NCBI RefSeq assembly: GCF_021725675.1
Contig: NZ_JAKJPO010000005.1
Location: forward strand, 90,965 to 154,964
Source: Marilutibacter chinensis
GTDB taxonomy: Bacteria > Pseudomonadota > Gammaproteobacteria > Xanthomonadales > Xanthomonadaceae
Direction of reading: 5' to 3'
Length of the DNA stretch: 64,000 nt
Positions 26,294 through 35,343 of the stretch are shown piece by piece. Every line of letters starts with the position of its first letter. Position 1 is the stretch's first letter. The notes below the pieces were generated by a model. That model had not been told where the DNA came from. It did no database searches and was given only the letters and a program-made list of their open reading frames with translations. Position numbers and translations under genes: made by a program.

Positions 26294-28999
26294 ATGACCC
26301 AGACCTACGAGAGCCCGTTCGCCGATCTGCTGCACAACGACCCGGACCCGGCCGAGACCCAGGAATGGGTCGAGTCGGTCCAGGCCGTCATCGCCCGCGA
26401 CGGCGCCGAGCGCGCCCACCAGCTGCTGCAGGGCATGGTCGAGGTCACCCGCCGCGCCGGCGCCCACCTGCCGTTCTCGCCGACCACCGAGTACATCAAC
26501 ACGATCCCGCCGCACCTGGAGCCCAAGACCCCGGGCGACCAGACCATGGAATGGCGGATCCGCTCGCTGATCCGCTGGAACGCGATGGCGATGGTCGTGC
26601 GCGCCAACCGCAAGCCCGGCGACCTGGGCGGCCACATCGCCAGCTTCGCCTCCGCGGCGACCCTCTACGACGTCGGCTTCAACCATTTCTGGCGCGGCCC
26701 AGAAGGCGACCACCCCGGCGACCTGATCGGCGTGCAGGGCCACAGCTCGCCCGGCATCTACGCGCGTTCCTTCCTCGAAGGTCGCATCAGCGAATCGCAG
26801 CTCGACCACTTCCGCATGGAGGTCGACGGCCGCGGCATCAGCTCCTACCCGCACCCGTGGCTGATGCCCGATTACTGGCAGCTGCCGACCGTGTCGATGG
26901 GCCTGGGTCCGATCGCGTCGATCTACCAGGCGCGCAACTGGAAATACCTGGAAGGCCGCGGCCTGCTGCCGAAGTCCGACCGCAAGGTCTGGTGCTTCAT
27001 GGGCGACGGCGAGTGCGACGAGCCCGAGAGCCTGGGCGCGATCTCGGTCGCCGGCCGCGAGGGCCTGGACAACCTGGTGTTCGTGATCAACTGCAACCTG
27101 CAGCGCCTGGACGGCCCGGTGCGCGGCAACGGCAAGATCATCCAGGAACTGGAAGGCCAGTTCCGCGGCGCCGGGTGGAACGTGATCAAGACCGTCTGGG
27201 GCAGCTACTGGGATCCGCTGCTGGCGCGCGACACCTCCGGCAAGCTGCGCCAGCTGATGATGGAGACCGTCGACGGCGAGTACCAGAACTGCAAGGCCTT
27301 CGGCGGCGCGTATACCCGCGAGCATTTCTTCGGCAAGTACCCGGAGACCGAGCGCCTGGTCGCCAACCTGTCCGACGACGACATCTGGCGTCTGAACCGC
27401 GGCGGCCACGACCCGCACAAGGTCTACGCGGCCTACGACGCGGCGACCAAGATGAAGGGTATGCCGACCGTGATCCTGGCCAAGACGGTCAAGGGCTACG
27501 GCATGGGCGCGGCCGGCGAATCGCTGAACCCCACCCACCAGACCAAGAAGCTCGACGACGAGGCGGTCCGCGCGTTCCGCGACCGCTTCAACATCCCGGT
27601 CACCGACAAGCAGCTCGCCGACGGCCAGGTGCCGTTCTTCCACCCGGGCAAGGACTCCGAGGAAGTGCAGTACATGCTCGAGCGCCGCAAGGCGCTGGGC
27701 GGCTTCCTGCCGCAGCGCCGGCGCAAGGCCAGCCAGTCGCTGGAAGTGCCGAAGCTCGAAACCTACGAGCGCCTGCTCAAGTCCACCGGCGATCGCGAGA
27801 TCAGCACCACGATGGCCTTCGTGCAGACCCTCAACATCACCCTGCGCGACAAACAGGTCGGCCCGCGCTGCGTGCCGATCGTCGCCGACGAGGCGCGCAC
27901 CTTCGGCATGGAAGGCCTGTTCCGCCAGCTCGGCATCTACGCCCCGCAGGGCCAGAAGTACAAGCCGGTCGACCGCGACCAGCTGATGTACTACCGCGAG
28001 GACGCCGCCGGCCAGGTGCTGGAGGAGGGCATCACCGAGGCGGGCGCGTTCTCCAGCTGGATGGCCGCGGCCACCAGCTACAGCACCAACGATTTGCAGA
28101 TGCTGCCGTTCTACATCTTCTATTCGATGTTCGGCTTCCAGCGCATCGGCGACTCCGCCTGGCAGGCCGCCGACATGCGCGCGCGCGGCTTCCTGCTCGG
28201 CGCCACCGCCGGCCGCACCACCCTCAACGGCGAGGGCCTGCAGCACGAGGACGGCCATAGCCACCTGCTCGCCGGCGCGATCCCGAACTGCCGCAGTTAC
28301 GACCCGACCTTCGGCTACGAGGTCACCGTGATCGTCCAGCACGGCATGCAGCGCATGCTCGCCGAGCAGCAGGACGAGTACTACTACATCACCCTGATGA
28401 ACGAGAACTACAGCCACCCGGACATGCCCGAGGGCAGCGCCGAGGGCATCATCAAGGGCATGTACCTGCTCAAGGACGCCGGCAAGCCGAAGAAGAGCGA
28501 GCTGCGCGTGCAACTGCTGGGCAGCGGCACCATCCTGCGCGAGGCGATCGCCGCCGCCGAACTGCTCGACAAGGACTTCGGCGTGACCGCCGACATCTGG
28601 TCCTGCCCCAGCTTCAACGAGCTGCGCCGCGACGGCGTCGACGCCGAACGCTGGAACCGCCTCAACCCTGAGGCCAAGACCCCGCGCAAACCGTATGTGA
28701 CCGAGCTGCTGGACGGCCGCCAGGGCCCGGCCATCGCCGCCACCGACTACGTCCGCGCCTTCGCCGACCAGATCCGCGAATACGTGCCGATGCGCTACAC
28801 CGTGCTGGGCACCGACGGCTTCGGCCGCAGCGACACCCGCGCCAACCTGCGCCGCCACTTCGAGGTCGACCGCTTCCACATCGCCCACGCCGCGATCGCC
28901 GCGCTGGCCGCCGACGGCAAGATGACCGCCAAGGACGTCACCCGCGCGATCAAGGAGTACAGGATCGACGTGGAGAAGCCGAATCCGATTGGGGTTTGA
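26294..28999 (+). CDS. aceE: Pyruvate dehydrogenase E1 component, homodimeric
   Basis: A 901-residue thiamine-diphosphate enzyme of pyruvate-to-acetyl-CoA conversion. Signatures are the N-terminal ETQEWVESVQAVIARDGAERAHQLL, GHIASFASAATLYDVGFNHFW, the ThDP motif WCFMGDGECDEPESLGAI through FVINCNLQRLDGPV, and the C-terminal VLGTDGFGRSDTRANLRRHFEVD. Length matches E. coli AceE. No aceF or lpd is next to it in this window, so the complex is encoded in separate loci. The 3' end (28772-28999) is duplicated at 30812-31039 beyond the hipBA genes. Confidence 0.95.
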   Translation: MTQTYESPFADLLHNDPDPAETQEWVESVQAVIARDGAERAHQLLQGMVEVTRRAGAHLPFSPTTEYINTIPPHLEPKTPGDQTMEWRIRSLIRWNAMAMVVRANRKPGDLGGHIASFASAATLYDVGFNHFWRGPEGDHPGDLIGVQGHSSPGIYARSFLEGRISESQLDHFRMEVDGRGISSYPHPWLMPDYWQLPTVSMGLGPIASIYQARNWKYLEGRGLLPKSDRKVWCFMGDGECDEPESLGAISVAGREGLDNLVFVINCNLQRLDGPVRGNGKIIQELEGQFRGAGWNVIKTVWGSYWDPLLARDTSGKLRQLMMETVDGEYQNCKAFGGAYTREHFFGKYPETERLVANLSDDDIWRLNRGGHDPHKVYAAYDAATKMKGMPTVILAKTVKGYGMGAAGESLNPTHQTKKLDDEAVRAFRDRFNIPVTDKQLADGQVPFFHPGKDSEEVQYMLERRKALGGFLPQRRRKASQSLEVPKLETYERLLKSTGDREISTTMAFVQTLNITLRDKQVGPRCVPIVADEARTFGMEGLFRQLGIYAPQGQKYKPVDRDQLMYYREDAAGQVLEEGITEAGAFSSWMAAATSYSTNDLQMLPFYIFYSMFGFQRIGDSAWQAADMRARGFLLGATAGRTTLNGEGLQHEDGHSHLLAGAIPNCRSYDPTFGYEVTVIVQHGMQRMLAEQQDEYYYITLMNENYSHPDMPEGSAEGIIKGMYLLKDAGKPKKSELRVQLLGSGTILREAIAAAELLDKDFGVTADIWSCPSFNELRRDGVDAERWNRLNPEAKTPRKPYVTELLDGRQGPAIAATDYVRAFADQIREYVPMRYTVLGTDGFGRSDTRANLRRHFEVDRFHIAHAAIAALAADGKMTAKDVTRAIKEYRIDVEKPNPIGV

Positions 29000-29020
29000 G
29001 GACGCTCGACAAAGCACTGG

Positions 29021-29046
29021 GAAGGGCGACCTTGGGGTCGCCCTTC
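29021..29046 (+). terminator. Hairpin terminator of aceE
   Basis: AAGGGCGACC, TTGG and the exact complement GGTCGCCCTT lie 22 bases after the aceE stop, followed by a T-rich CTGCGTTT. It stays with the native aceE copy; the duplicated aceE end at 31039 has no such hairpin, which places the hipBA insertion after it. Confidence 0.75.
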
Positions 29047-29073
29047 TGCGTTTGCGCCTTCTGCATCGGACAT

Positions 29074-29168
29074 GTTGAAAATCAACGTATAGGTTGAATT
29101 TGTATAATTCAATCTACAGATTGATTTTTCGAGATTCAAGGTTTAAGTTGAACTCGCAGAGTTCAATC
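29074..29168 (+). promoter_or_regulatory. hipBA promoter with tandem operator palindromes
   Basis: An AT-rich stretch carries repeated TTGAA/TTCAA half-sites arranged as dyads: GTTGA-AAA-TCAAC (29074-29086), GGTTGAATT-N5-AATTCAATC (29092-29114) and AGTTGAACT-N5-AGTTCAATC (29146-29168). The last two share the arms and the 5-base spacer and start 54 bases apart. A TATAAT-like -10 (29103-29108) lies inside the second dyad, so HipB binding would block transcription. This is the usual autoregulation of a toxin-antitoxin operon. Confidence 0.65.
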
Positions 29169-29205
29169 TATTTCTTGAAATTCGCTTGATTCGAGGTGGA
29201 ACGGC

Positions 29206-29466
29206 ATGAAGTACCTCATCCAACATCCACGCCAACTTGCCCCATTGCTCAAAGCATTGCGGGCCCAGGCCGATCTCTCCCAGGCGCAGGTCGCCGCAAA
29301 GCTGGGTGTGACTCATCAGGCCATCAGTGCATTGGAGCGGCATCCGGAAAAGGCGACGTTCGACCGACTGATGCGATTTCTTGGCGCGTTGAACGTGGAT
29401 ATCGTTTTGCAGCCCCGCTCCCAGCAGGAAGGCAGCAGGTCGCGATCTGCGCCGGTGGAGTGGTAG
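29206..29466 (+). CDS. hipB: HipB-type antitoxin / XRE-family regulator
   Basis: An 86-residue HTH protein. The helix-turn-helix reads LLKALRAQADLSQAQVAAKLGVTHQAISALERHPEKATFDRLMRFLGALN. The tail NVDIVLQPR is the short beta-strand by which HipB dimers pair. A GAGGTGGAA site precedes ATG 29206. Its stop is 4 bases before hipA, the usual coupling. It should bind the palindromes upstream and sequester the HipA kinase. Confidence 0.88.
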   Translation: MKYLIQHPRQLAPLLKALRAQADLSQAQVAAKLGVTHQAISALERHPEKATFDRLMRFLGALNVDIVLQPRSQQEGSRSRSAPVEW

Positions 29467-29470
29467 ACCG

Positions 29471-30784
29471 ATGGCAGCCTCATCAACCAGCGCGCTTGCC
29501 GTCTGGATCAATGGCGAGCAGGTCGGCCTCTGGGAGGAGCGACGCAGCGGGGCCCAGACATTGACCTATGCTGCCGATTGGCTGGTTGCGCCACATGCGC
29601 GTCCGCTGTCGTTGTCGCTGCCGCTGCTCCCGGAAGGCGGTGTTCACCGGGGAACTGCCGTCGAGTACTTTTTCGAGAACCTCCTGCCTGACAGCGCTGA
29701 CATCCGGCGTCGGCTCCGCCAGCGGACCGGTGCCCGATCGACAGCCGCCTTCGATCTACTGGCAGAGATTGGCCGGGATTGTGTCGGAGCCGTGCAGCTG
29801 CTTCCGGTCGGACGGCAGCCGGAAGGGTTGGAGCAGATCGACGCGGAACCGCTGACGGATGCGGAGGTCGCCCAGGTGTTGCGCGACGTTCCCGTAACGA
29901 GGACGCCTGGGGCGGCAGAGCGGGGTGATTTCCGCATTTCCATCGCAGGCGCACAGGAAAAAACCGCCTTGCTTTGGCACGAAGGCCGCTGGTGCCTTCC
30001 GCGGAACTCAACGCCAACGACGCATATTTTCAAGCTGCCCCTTGGCAAAGTGGGCAACATGCAGGCCGATTTCAGCACTTCAGTCGAAAACGAGTGGCTT
30101 TGCAGCCGTATTGTCGAAGCGTTTGACATACCTGTTGCCCGGACCCGCATCGCGACGTTCGAGGAGCAGAAGGCGTTGATCGTCGAGCGCTTCGACCGCC
30201 GTCGATCCGAGCGTGGCGACTGGTGGCTGCGCCTGCCGCAGGAAGATATGTGCCAGGCCCTCGGCGTCCACCCGGACCACCGGTACGAAGTCGACGGCGG
30301 CCCCGGCGTGCGGGACATCATGGAATTGCTGCGGCGTTCCGAGCAGGCTGATCGGGATCGAAACGTTTTCTTCAAGGCGCAGATCGTCTTCTGGGCACTG
30401 GCTGCAACCGATGGTCACGCCAAGAACTTCAGCATCTTTCTGGGTGCAGGCGGCGCCTACCGGTTGACGCCGCTGTATGACGTGCTGTCTGCCTATCCCA
30501 TCATGGGAAGAGGCCCCAACCAACTCGATCCGTACGATGCCAAGCTGGCCATGGCCGTGGTCTCCAGGAATCGGCACTACCAGATCCGGAACATCGTGCC
30601 GCGCCAGTGGGAGGCCATGGCCCGGCATTGTGGTGTCGATGGTGAACAATTGCTCGCCGAAGTGGCAGAGCAAGCGCAGCGGGTCATTGAAAGAGTCTCC
30701 AGCGAACTGCCGCACGACTTCCCGGATGCCGTCGCCACGCCAATCCTTGAAGGACTTTCGAGAGCAAGCGCTCGTTTGATCTAG
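29471..30784 (+). CDS. hipA: HipA-type serine/threonine kinase toxin
   Basis: A 437-residue kinase. The N-terminal subdomain has PLSLSLPLLPEGGVHRGTAVEYFFENLLPDS. RISIAGAQEKTAL (Ser157) matches the loop that carries the autophosphorylated Ser in E. coli HipA. HIFKLP supplies the ATP-contacting Lys188; VERFDR (238-243), TDGHAKNFSIF (Asp314 catalytic, Asn319 metal) and LYDVLS (Asp337) complete the active site. All key residues are present, so it should be active, phosphorylating glutamyl-tRNA synthetase or another target to induce growth arrest. It is encoded with hipB in a cassette placed behind aceE. Confidence 0.92.
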   Translation: MAASSTSALAVWINGEQVGLWEERRSGAQTLTYAADWLVAPHARPLSLSLPLLPEGGVHRGTAVEYFFENLLPDSADIRRRLRQRTGARSTAAFDLLAEIGRDCVGAVQLLPVGRQPEGLEQIDAEPLTDAEVAQVLRDVPVTRTPGAAERGDFRISIAGAQEKTALLWHEGRWCLPRNSTPTTHIFKLPLGKVGNMQADFSTSVENEWLCSRIVEAFDIPVARTRIATFEEQKALIVERFDRRRSERGDWWLRLPQEDMCQALGVHPDHRYEVDGGPGVRDIMELLRRSEQADRDRNVFFKAQIVFWALAATDGHAKNFSIFLGAGGAYRLTPLYDVLSAYPIMGRGPNQLDPYDAKLAMAVVSRNRHYQIRNIVPRQWEAMARHCGVDGEQLLAEVAEQAQRVIERVSSELPHDFPDAVATPILEGLSRASARLI

Positions 30785-30811
30785 GCGGTTCTGCGTTTCA
30801 CAAGAAGACGC

Positions 30812-31039
30812 ATCCGCGAGTTCGTGCCGATGCGCTACACCGTCCCAGGCATCGACGGCTTCGGCCGCAGCGACACCCGCACCAACCAGCGCCGCCACTT
30901 CGAGGTCGACCGCTTCCACATCGCCCACGCCGTGATCGCCGCCCTGGCCGCCGACGGCAAGATGAGCGCCAAGGACGTCACCCGCACGATCAAGGAGTAT
31001 AAGATCGACGTGGAGACGCCGAATCCGATTGGGGTTTGA
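30812..31039 (+). pseudogene. Duplicated 3' end of aceE (right flanking repeat of the hipBA cassette)
   Basis: 228 bases align without a gap to 28772-28999 with 15 mismatches by my count (93 percent identical), from ATCCGCGA to the TGA stop. Ten of the differences change an amino acid, which suggests drift without selection. There is no upstream aceE sequence, so this is a non-functional fragment. The 490 bases from hipA to the next gene hold only this fragment and a 240-base stretch with no recognisable feature. Confidence 0.85.
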
Positions 31040-31277
31040 TGAGGACGATGGACTAAAGATACGCCGGTGGCAATATGTGGCGGTGAGCTTCTCTCTCCCC
31101 ACCAGAACCAGAAAGGCAAAGGGTTAGGCCTCCCGGTCTAGCCCATCTTCCTGCCTCGCGGTAGCCTTGTAAGCGCTCTGTACAAGTCGCATGCACATGG
31201 CCAGGGGTCGCTACAGTGTGCGCTGCGGTGTTCCTCCATGTATGTTGTCGACGATAGTCACAGGGGTGTGTTGGCAC

Positions 31278-32458
31278 ATGAAACTCGCCGCTGCATGGGC
31301 GTGGCTTAACTCGGTGCTCGAAAGCAACACGTTCAAACTTCTAATTCTTCCAGTGGCTGGTGGCATATACGCTGCTGGTAGCTACTTTGGGCGCAGAAGA
31401 ATTGAGAGGACTGGCGAGTCCGAGGAGATTAAGAGAGTTCGAGAGCTTGTTGATCTCCAGCGAGCGATGAACGACGGTAACGTCTCGGTTGAGGACATCA
31501 ACAACTTACGGCAACAGTTGCTAGGCAAGCCTGTCGAGCAGGCTGTGGCGACCGCGACCTATTCATTGAGCGAGCTGAGTACCTGCGCGAGCAGCCCACC
31601 GACCTGATGGAGGAGGGTGGAGAAGCGATCACGCAGGCAGAAATGAATGAGCGGGCTTACGCGATGTACGCCAGAGCCGACAACGAATTAGCAAGCACTG
31701 TAATCGAGAAAATGGCAACGTACTCGCCGGAGGAAGCGGCTGCGTTTCAGCAGGCACAAGATGCTTGGATTAGGTGGCGGGACGCGGAATCGCGGTGGGA
31801 GTCAAAGGTCTGGGAAGGGGGAACCATTCGCCCTCTGATGGTTGCGACTCGCCTTGAATCCTTGACTCGCGAACGCATTGCGGCAATCCGCGTATCGGGT
31901 GACTTGGAGCGTGACCCTAATAGGATATTTGCGCCCTACAGGAAAACACCCAAGGATCTTCCCGATCATCTTTCCCCAGGGATTACGGGGGAGCGTGTTC
32001 GCCAACTTCTTGGTGTCCCACATTACGTGAGTGAGAACTACTGGTTCTACCGCTTTTCGGACACGCAGCTACAGCTAAAAGTTCAGGATGAAGTTGTTGC
32101 CGAGTTCGCCTTCGTGATGATTGAGGGGGAAGCCTATGAGACGACTCTAGAGAACGTGGGGCCGTTTCATTTTGGGCAGCTCACGTTTGGCGATCTTTCG
32201 CGCTTGTACCCCCAGCTGGAGTTCATCCATAGGTTCGGCGCTAGAACCGGCGAGTTCTGCATCGAGTTACCGTTGGGAGCAGTGAATACGCGCTACTTCT
32301 TCGGCTCAATCTCCACGGAGAGCGGTGGTCGTTTGCTCCGGGCTAGCGACGCGAACGATGAGGGCGTGGATGAATCTCAAGCTCAAGCAAGGATGCTCGT
32401 CAATTGGTTTGGTCGAACGCACGGAGGCGAGCCTCCCTATATCTGGTGGCACATCTAG
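31278..32458 (+). pseudogene. Frameshifted LprI-domain membrane protein gene
   Basis: Frame 1 starts at ATG 31278, with a membrane segment (LLILPVAGGIYAAGSYFG) and RRRIERTGESEEIKRVRELV. It ends at TGA 31605-31607. Frame 2 is open from about 31550 (reading DLFIERAEYLREQPTDLMEEGG) to 32458. Joined by a one-base shift near 31550-31560 they give one protein of about 390 residues. Its first 230 residues parallel the protein at 3438-4061, with the same pattern GGxxRPLxxxxxLESxT. The extra C-terminal part has GITGERVRQLLGVPHYV, a BamE/SmpA-like repeat also found in ETEC_3214-type proteins. It is either a real frameshift or a sequencing error. Confidence 0.6.
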
Positions 32459-32506
32459 GAGAAATAGCAATAACCTAATCCGCCCGGAACAGAGTGGCTT
32501 GTCCGG

Positions 32507-32770
32507 AAGCACGCAACGGTCCTGCGCCGTGTTGACGAACACGATGGAGCTACCCGGCTGCTCAACGCAGGTCGCTCGCATGTTGAGCTTGGTTTGGGTG
32601 TCGGACTCGGGCTGGAAGCTATTGATCGCCGGCACCGGATAGGTGCGTAAATACATGTCCTCGGTGCCGAACGTCTCCCCCGGCGAGGCTCCGTCTTGCT
32701 GTTCCAGCTGCAGGCGAACAAGCTGTGCAAGGATGATGGAAAGAAGCCTAATCCGCTCGGTAGCTTTCAA
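32507..32770 (-). pseudogene. Remnant of a DUF2242 lipoprotein gene (left copy)
   Basis: On the minus strand it reads GASPGETFGTEDMYLRTYPVP, then SFQPESDTQTKLNMRATCV and GSSIVFVNTAQDRCVL. These match the intact gene at 37730-38386, with a gap of about 28 residues between the first two blocks and nothing after the third. The lipobox Cys is lost. It is in the same orientation as the intact gene and sits at the left edge of the restriction-modification block, so the two copies are direct repeats around it. The rest of 32459-32902 holds no gene. Confidence 0.75.
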
Positions 32771-32902
32771 TAGTCCGTCGGCCAAATCTTGGCTATCGGT
32801 GGAGCTAGCCCGTCGTCATCGGCTAGTGTCTTGCGTAGTAAAGTGGTTTGGCGACATATTTCCGGATCAGGCGTTGCGGATTGAATCAAGCAGGGGGCAT
32901 CA

Positions 32903-34924
32903 GTGAGCATGGTGGTCGAGAAAACGGAAAGCACGGAGTTCAAGCTTGAGGTCGACTTGAACGTATTGAATCATCTGGGGATCGGACTCTATAGCAGCAC
33001 TCCCGCTGTCGTAACGGAAATCGTTGCGAATGCATGGGACGCTGATGCGACCCGTGTCGAAATTGAGATTAAGGGCGGTGAAATTATCGTCCAGGACGAT
33101 GGGCACGGCATGGGAGCGGCGGAACTTCAAGGGCGCTTCCTAAAAGTCGGCTATGCCCGTAGAGAACAGCCAGGCGGAAGCAGAAGCCCGAAGTACGACC
33201 GGCCCGTCATGGGGAGAAAGGGAATCGGCAAGCTAGCCATGTTCTCACTGGCCAATAGAATCGACATCTGGTCTAAGAAAGAAGGCTGCCCAGAAGTAGC
33301 CGGGGCCGTCCTTGTAGATAAGCTCAAGGAAAAGATAAGCAAGAACATCATATACATGCTTGAGCCTGCCATTGAACAGTACGGTTGGGATACTGGCACT
33401 GGCACACGGATCGTGCTATCCCAACTCAACGCAGGCACGGACAAGACCGAAGCTTTTCTGCGACCGCGTATCGCCCGTCGTTTTAGCGTAGTAGGCGATC
33501 TCCATAACTTCAAGGTCTATATCAATGGCCAGGAGGTCACAACGCGCGATCGCGGCTATCACAGCGATCTCCAGTTTTGGTGGGACCTGGACGACGCGAC
33601 TCGTGCGGAGCAGCTATCGCTAGCGACGTCGCTGGCAAGCGATGAGAACGGTGAGCGATGCATAGCGAGGCTCAATCACATCGTGGCTCATGACGGGAAG
33701 GCCTACGAGCTCCGGGGAGTCATCGCTACGGTTGCAAAGCCGAAGCAGCTAAAGAAAACCGATGACAATATTAACCAGATTTCCCTCTTCGCCAATGGAC
33801 GTGTCTTTCAGGAGGATATGTTGAAGGACATCGGCAATGCGAAGATATTTAATAGCTATCTTGTTGGGGAGATCCACGCCGACTTCCTTGATGCGGATGG
33901 GACCGATCGGGCTACTGCCAATCGAGAGGCCGTTAAGACTGGAGATCCGTTGGTATCCGCTGTAAGAGACTGGCTTAAGACTGTACTTGCCGAGATCGCA
34001 GACCAGTGGGATGAGTGGCGCCGTCAACAGAACGTCGAGAGTGACGACGAGCAAACCAAGCTCGCGCTGGAAGCCTGGTATACCTCGCTTGAAGATCCAC
34101 GCGATGTGAAACTCGCCAAGAAGCTGATCACCCCGATTTTGACCACAGAGCATTCCAACGACGAAGCGAAGAATAACACCATCAAGCGCGACCTGATTCG
34201 AAGTGCGATAGTGGGTTTCGAGAAGCTGAGGATCCGAAAGCAGCTTGATCGCCTCGACCAAATCCAGGACGTGATGTCCGTCGAGTTTCAGAAGATATTC
34301 CACAGCATTGATGACATTGAGGCAAGTCATTACCACGAAATCACCAGGTCTAGACTTCAGGTCATTGAGAAGTTTGAAAAGGAGATTGTGGACACGGCTG
34401 CGCTGGAGAAAGTTGCTCAGAAGTATCTCTTTGAGCATCTATGGCTGCTCGATCCGACATGGGGGCCTGTCGGTGAAAGCAAGATCATGGAGCAGACGCT
34501 AACGAAGGAGCTGAAGGAAATAGCGCCAGACACTGAAACAGGTGCGCGACTCGATATTGCCTACCGTACGTCCACGGGCAGGCATGTAATCGTGGAGCTC
34601 AAACGGCCTGGTCTGAGGTCGATCGAAGTCGAAGACCTGATCAAGCAAGGCAAGAAGTATAAGGCGGCCGTGACCCAGTACCTGAGCAAGCATCCCGATC
34701 TTGCTGGATACAACGGTAGACGGCCTCCGATTGACGTCTACTTCGTGACCGAAGAACTGCCGAAAACGCCATTTGGCGATGCACTGGATGACCTTCGTAA
34801 ACAGGACATGCAGGCTTTTACCTACAAGGGTATGATCACGAACGCCAGGCGCGCCTACCAGGAGTACATCGAAAAATCGCCTGACGTGTCCACTATTGAG
34901 GACATTATCCGGCACATCGTTTGA
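32903..34924 (+). CDS. GHKL-type ATPase fused to a restriction endonuclease-like domain
   Basis: A 673-residue protein with GTG start 32903 (ATG 32909 also possible). Residues 25-120 are a GHKL ATP site: TEIVANAWDADAT (Glu39, Asn43), VQDDGHGM (Asp65) and GRKGIGKLAMF (104-114). A MutL/MORC-like S5 region and a long helical middle follow. The C-terminal domain has GARLDIAY (Asp551) and HVIVELKRPG (Glu565, Lys567), a PD-(D/E)xK nuclease core. Genes of this kind occur beside Dcm and Vsr in restriction-modification loci described as the bacterial source of MORC ATPases. Its end overlaps or abuts vsr. It probably senses or cuts DNA lacking the partner methylation. Confidence 0.85.
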   Translation: MSMVVEKTESTEFKLEVDLNVLNHLGIGLYSSTPAVVTEIVANAWDADATRVEIEIKGGEIIVQDDGHGMGAAELQGRFLKVGYARREQPGGSRSPKYDRPVMGRKGIGKLAMFSLANRIDIWSKKEGCPEVAGAVLVDKLKEKISKNIIYMLEPAIEQYGWDTGTGTRIVLSQLNAGTDKTEAFLRPRIARRFSVVGDLHNFKVYINGQEVTTRDRGYHSDLQFWWDLDDATRAEQLSLATSLASDENGERCIARLNHIVAHDGKAYELRGVIATVAKPKQLKKTDDNINQISLFANGRVFQEDMLKDIGNAKIFNSYLVGEIHADFLDADGTDRATANREAVKTGDPLVSAVRDWLKTVLAEIADQWDEWRRQQNVESDDEQTKLALEAWYTSLEDPRDVKLAKKLITPILTTEHSNDEAKNNTIKRDLIRSAIVGFEKLRIRKQLDRLDQIQDVMSVEFQKIFHSIDDIEASHYHEITRSRLQVIEKFEKEIVDTAALEKVAQKYLFEHLWLLDPTWGPVGESKIMEQTLTKELKEIAPDTETGARLDIAYRTSTGRHVIVELKRPGLRSIEVEDLIKQGKKYKAAVTQYLSKHPDLAGYNGRRPPIDVYFVTEELPKTPFGDALDDLRKQDMQAFTYKGMITNARRAYQEYIEKSPDVSTIEDIIRHIV

Positions 34925-34932
34925 CCTTGAGG

Positions 34933-35343
34933 ATGCCAGAGATCATCTCGACCATGCGGCGGAGCGCCATCATGCGTTCCGTTCGCCAGAAGAACACTGG
35001 GCCAGAAATGGTTGTGCGCCGTATCGCTCATGCGATCGGCGCACGCTATAGGTTGCACCGCAAGGATCTTCCGGGCCGCCCCGATCTTGTATTTCCTCGT
35101 CGGCGGCTATGCATCTTCGTCCACGGCTGCTTTTGGCACCGTCATCCCGGTTGCCGGCTGGCCAGCATCCCTGGTTCCAACGTCGAGTTCTGGCATGATA
35201 AGTTCACCCGCAACGTCGAACGAGACGCACGTAAGGAAAACGAGCTCAGGGCGGAAGGGTGGCGCGTCGAGATCATTTGGGAGTGCGAGACGCGCGATCC
35301 GAGATCGCTTGAAGAGCGACTACGCGCACTGCTCTTTCCTTAG
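34933..35343 (+). CDS. vsr: Very short patch repair endonuclease
   Basis: About 136 residues from ATG 34933; an upstream TTG (34921) overlapping the ATPase stop is an alternative start. Family marks are RSAIMRSVRQKNTGPEMVVRRIAHAIGARYRLHRKDLPGRPDLVFPRRRLCIFVHGCFWHRHPGC, which contains the catalytic Asp of PDLVF and the HGCFWH zinc/active-site region, then FWHDKFTRNVERD and WRVEIIWECE. Vsr nicks T:G mismatches that arise when methylated cytosine deaminates. It protects the sites of the Dcm enzyme encoded next to it. The gene converges on dcm with a 4-base overlap. Confidence 0.92.
   Translation: MPEIISTMRRSAIMRSVRQKNTGPEMVVRRIAHAIGARYRLHRKDLPGRPDLVFPRRRLCIFVHGCFWHRHPGCRLASIPGSNVEFWHDKFTRNVERDARKENELRAEGWRVEIIWECETRDPRSLEERLRALLFP

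Noticed and set aside
26246..29017. A 923-codon minus-strand open frame opposite aceE
   Set aside because: Same reason: aceE is certain, and the antisense frame has no recognisable motif.
29206..30784. Possibility that hipBA is part of a phage or conjugative element
   Set aside because: No integrase, phage structural gene, relaxase or conjugation gene is found on either side.
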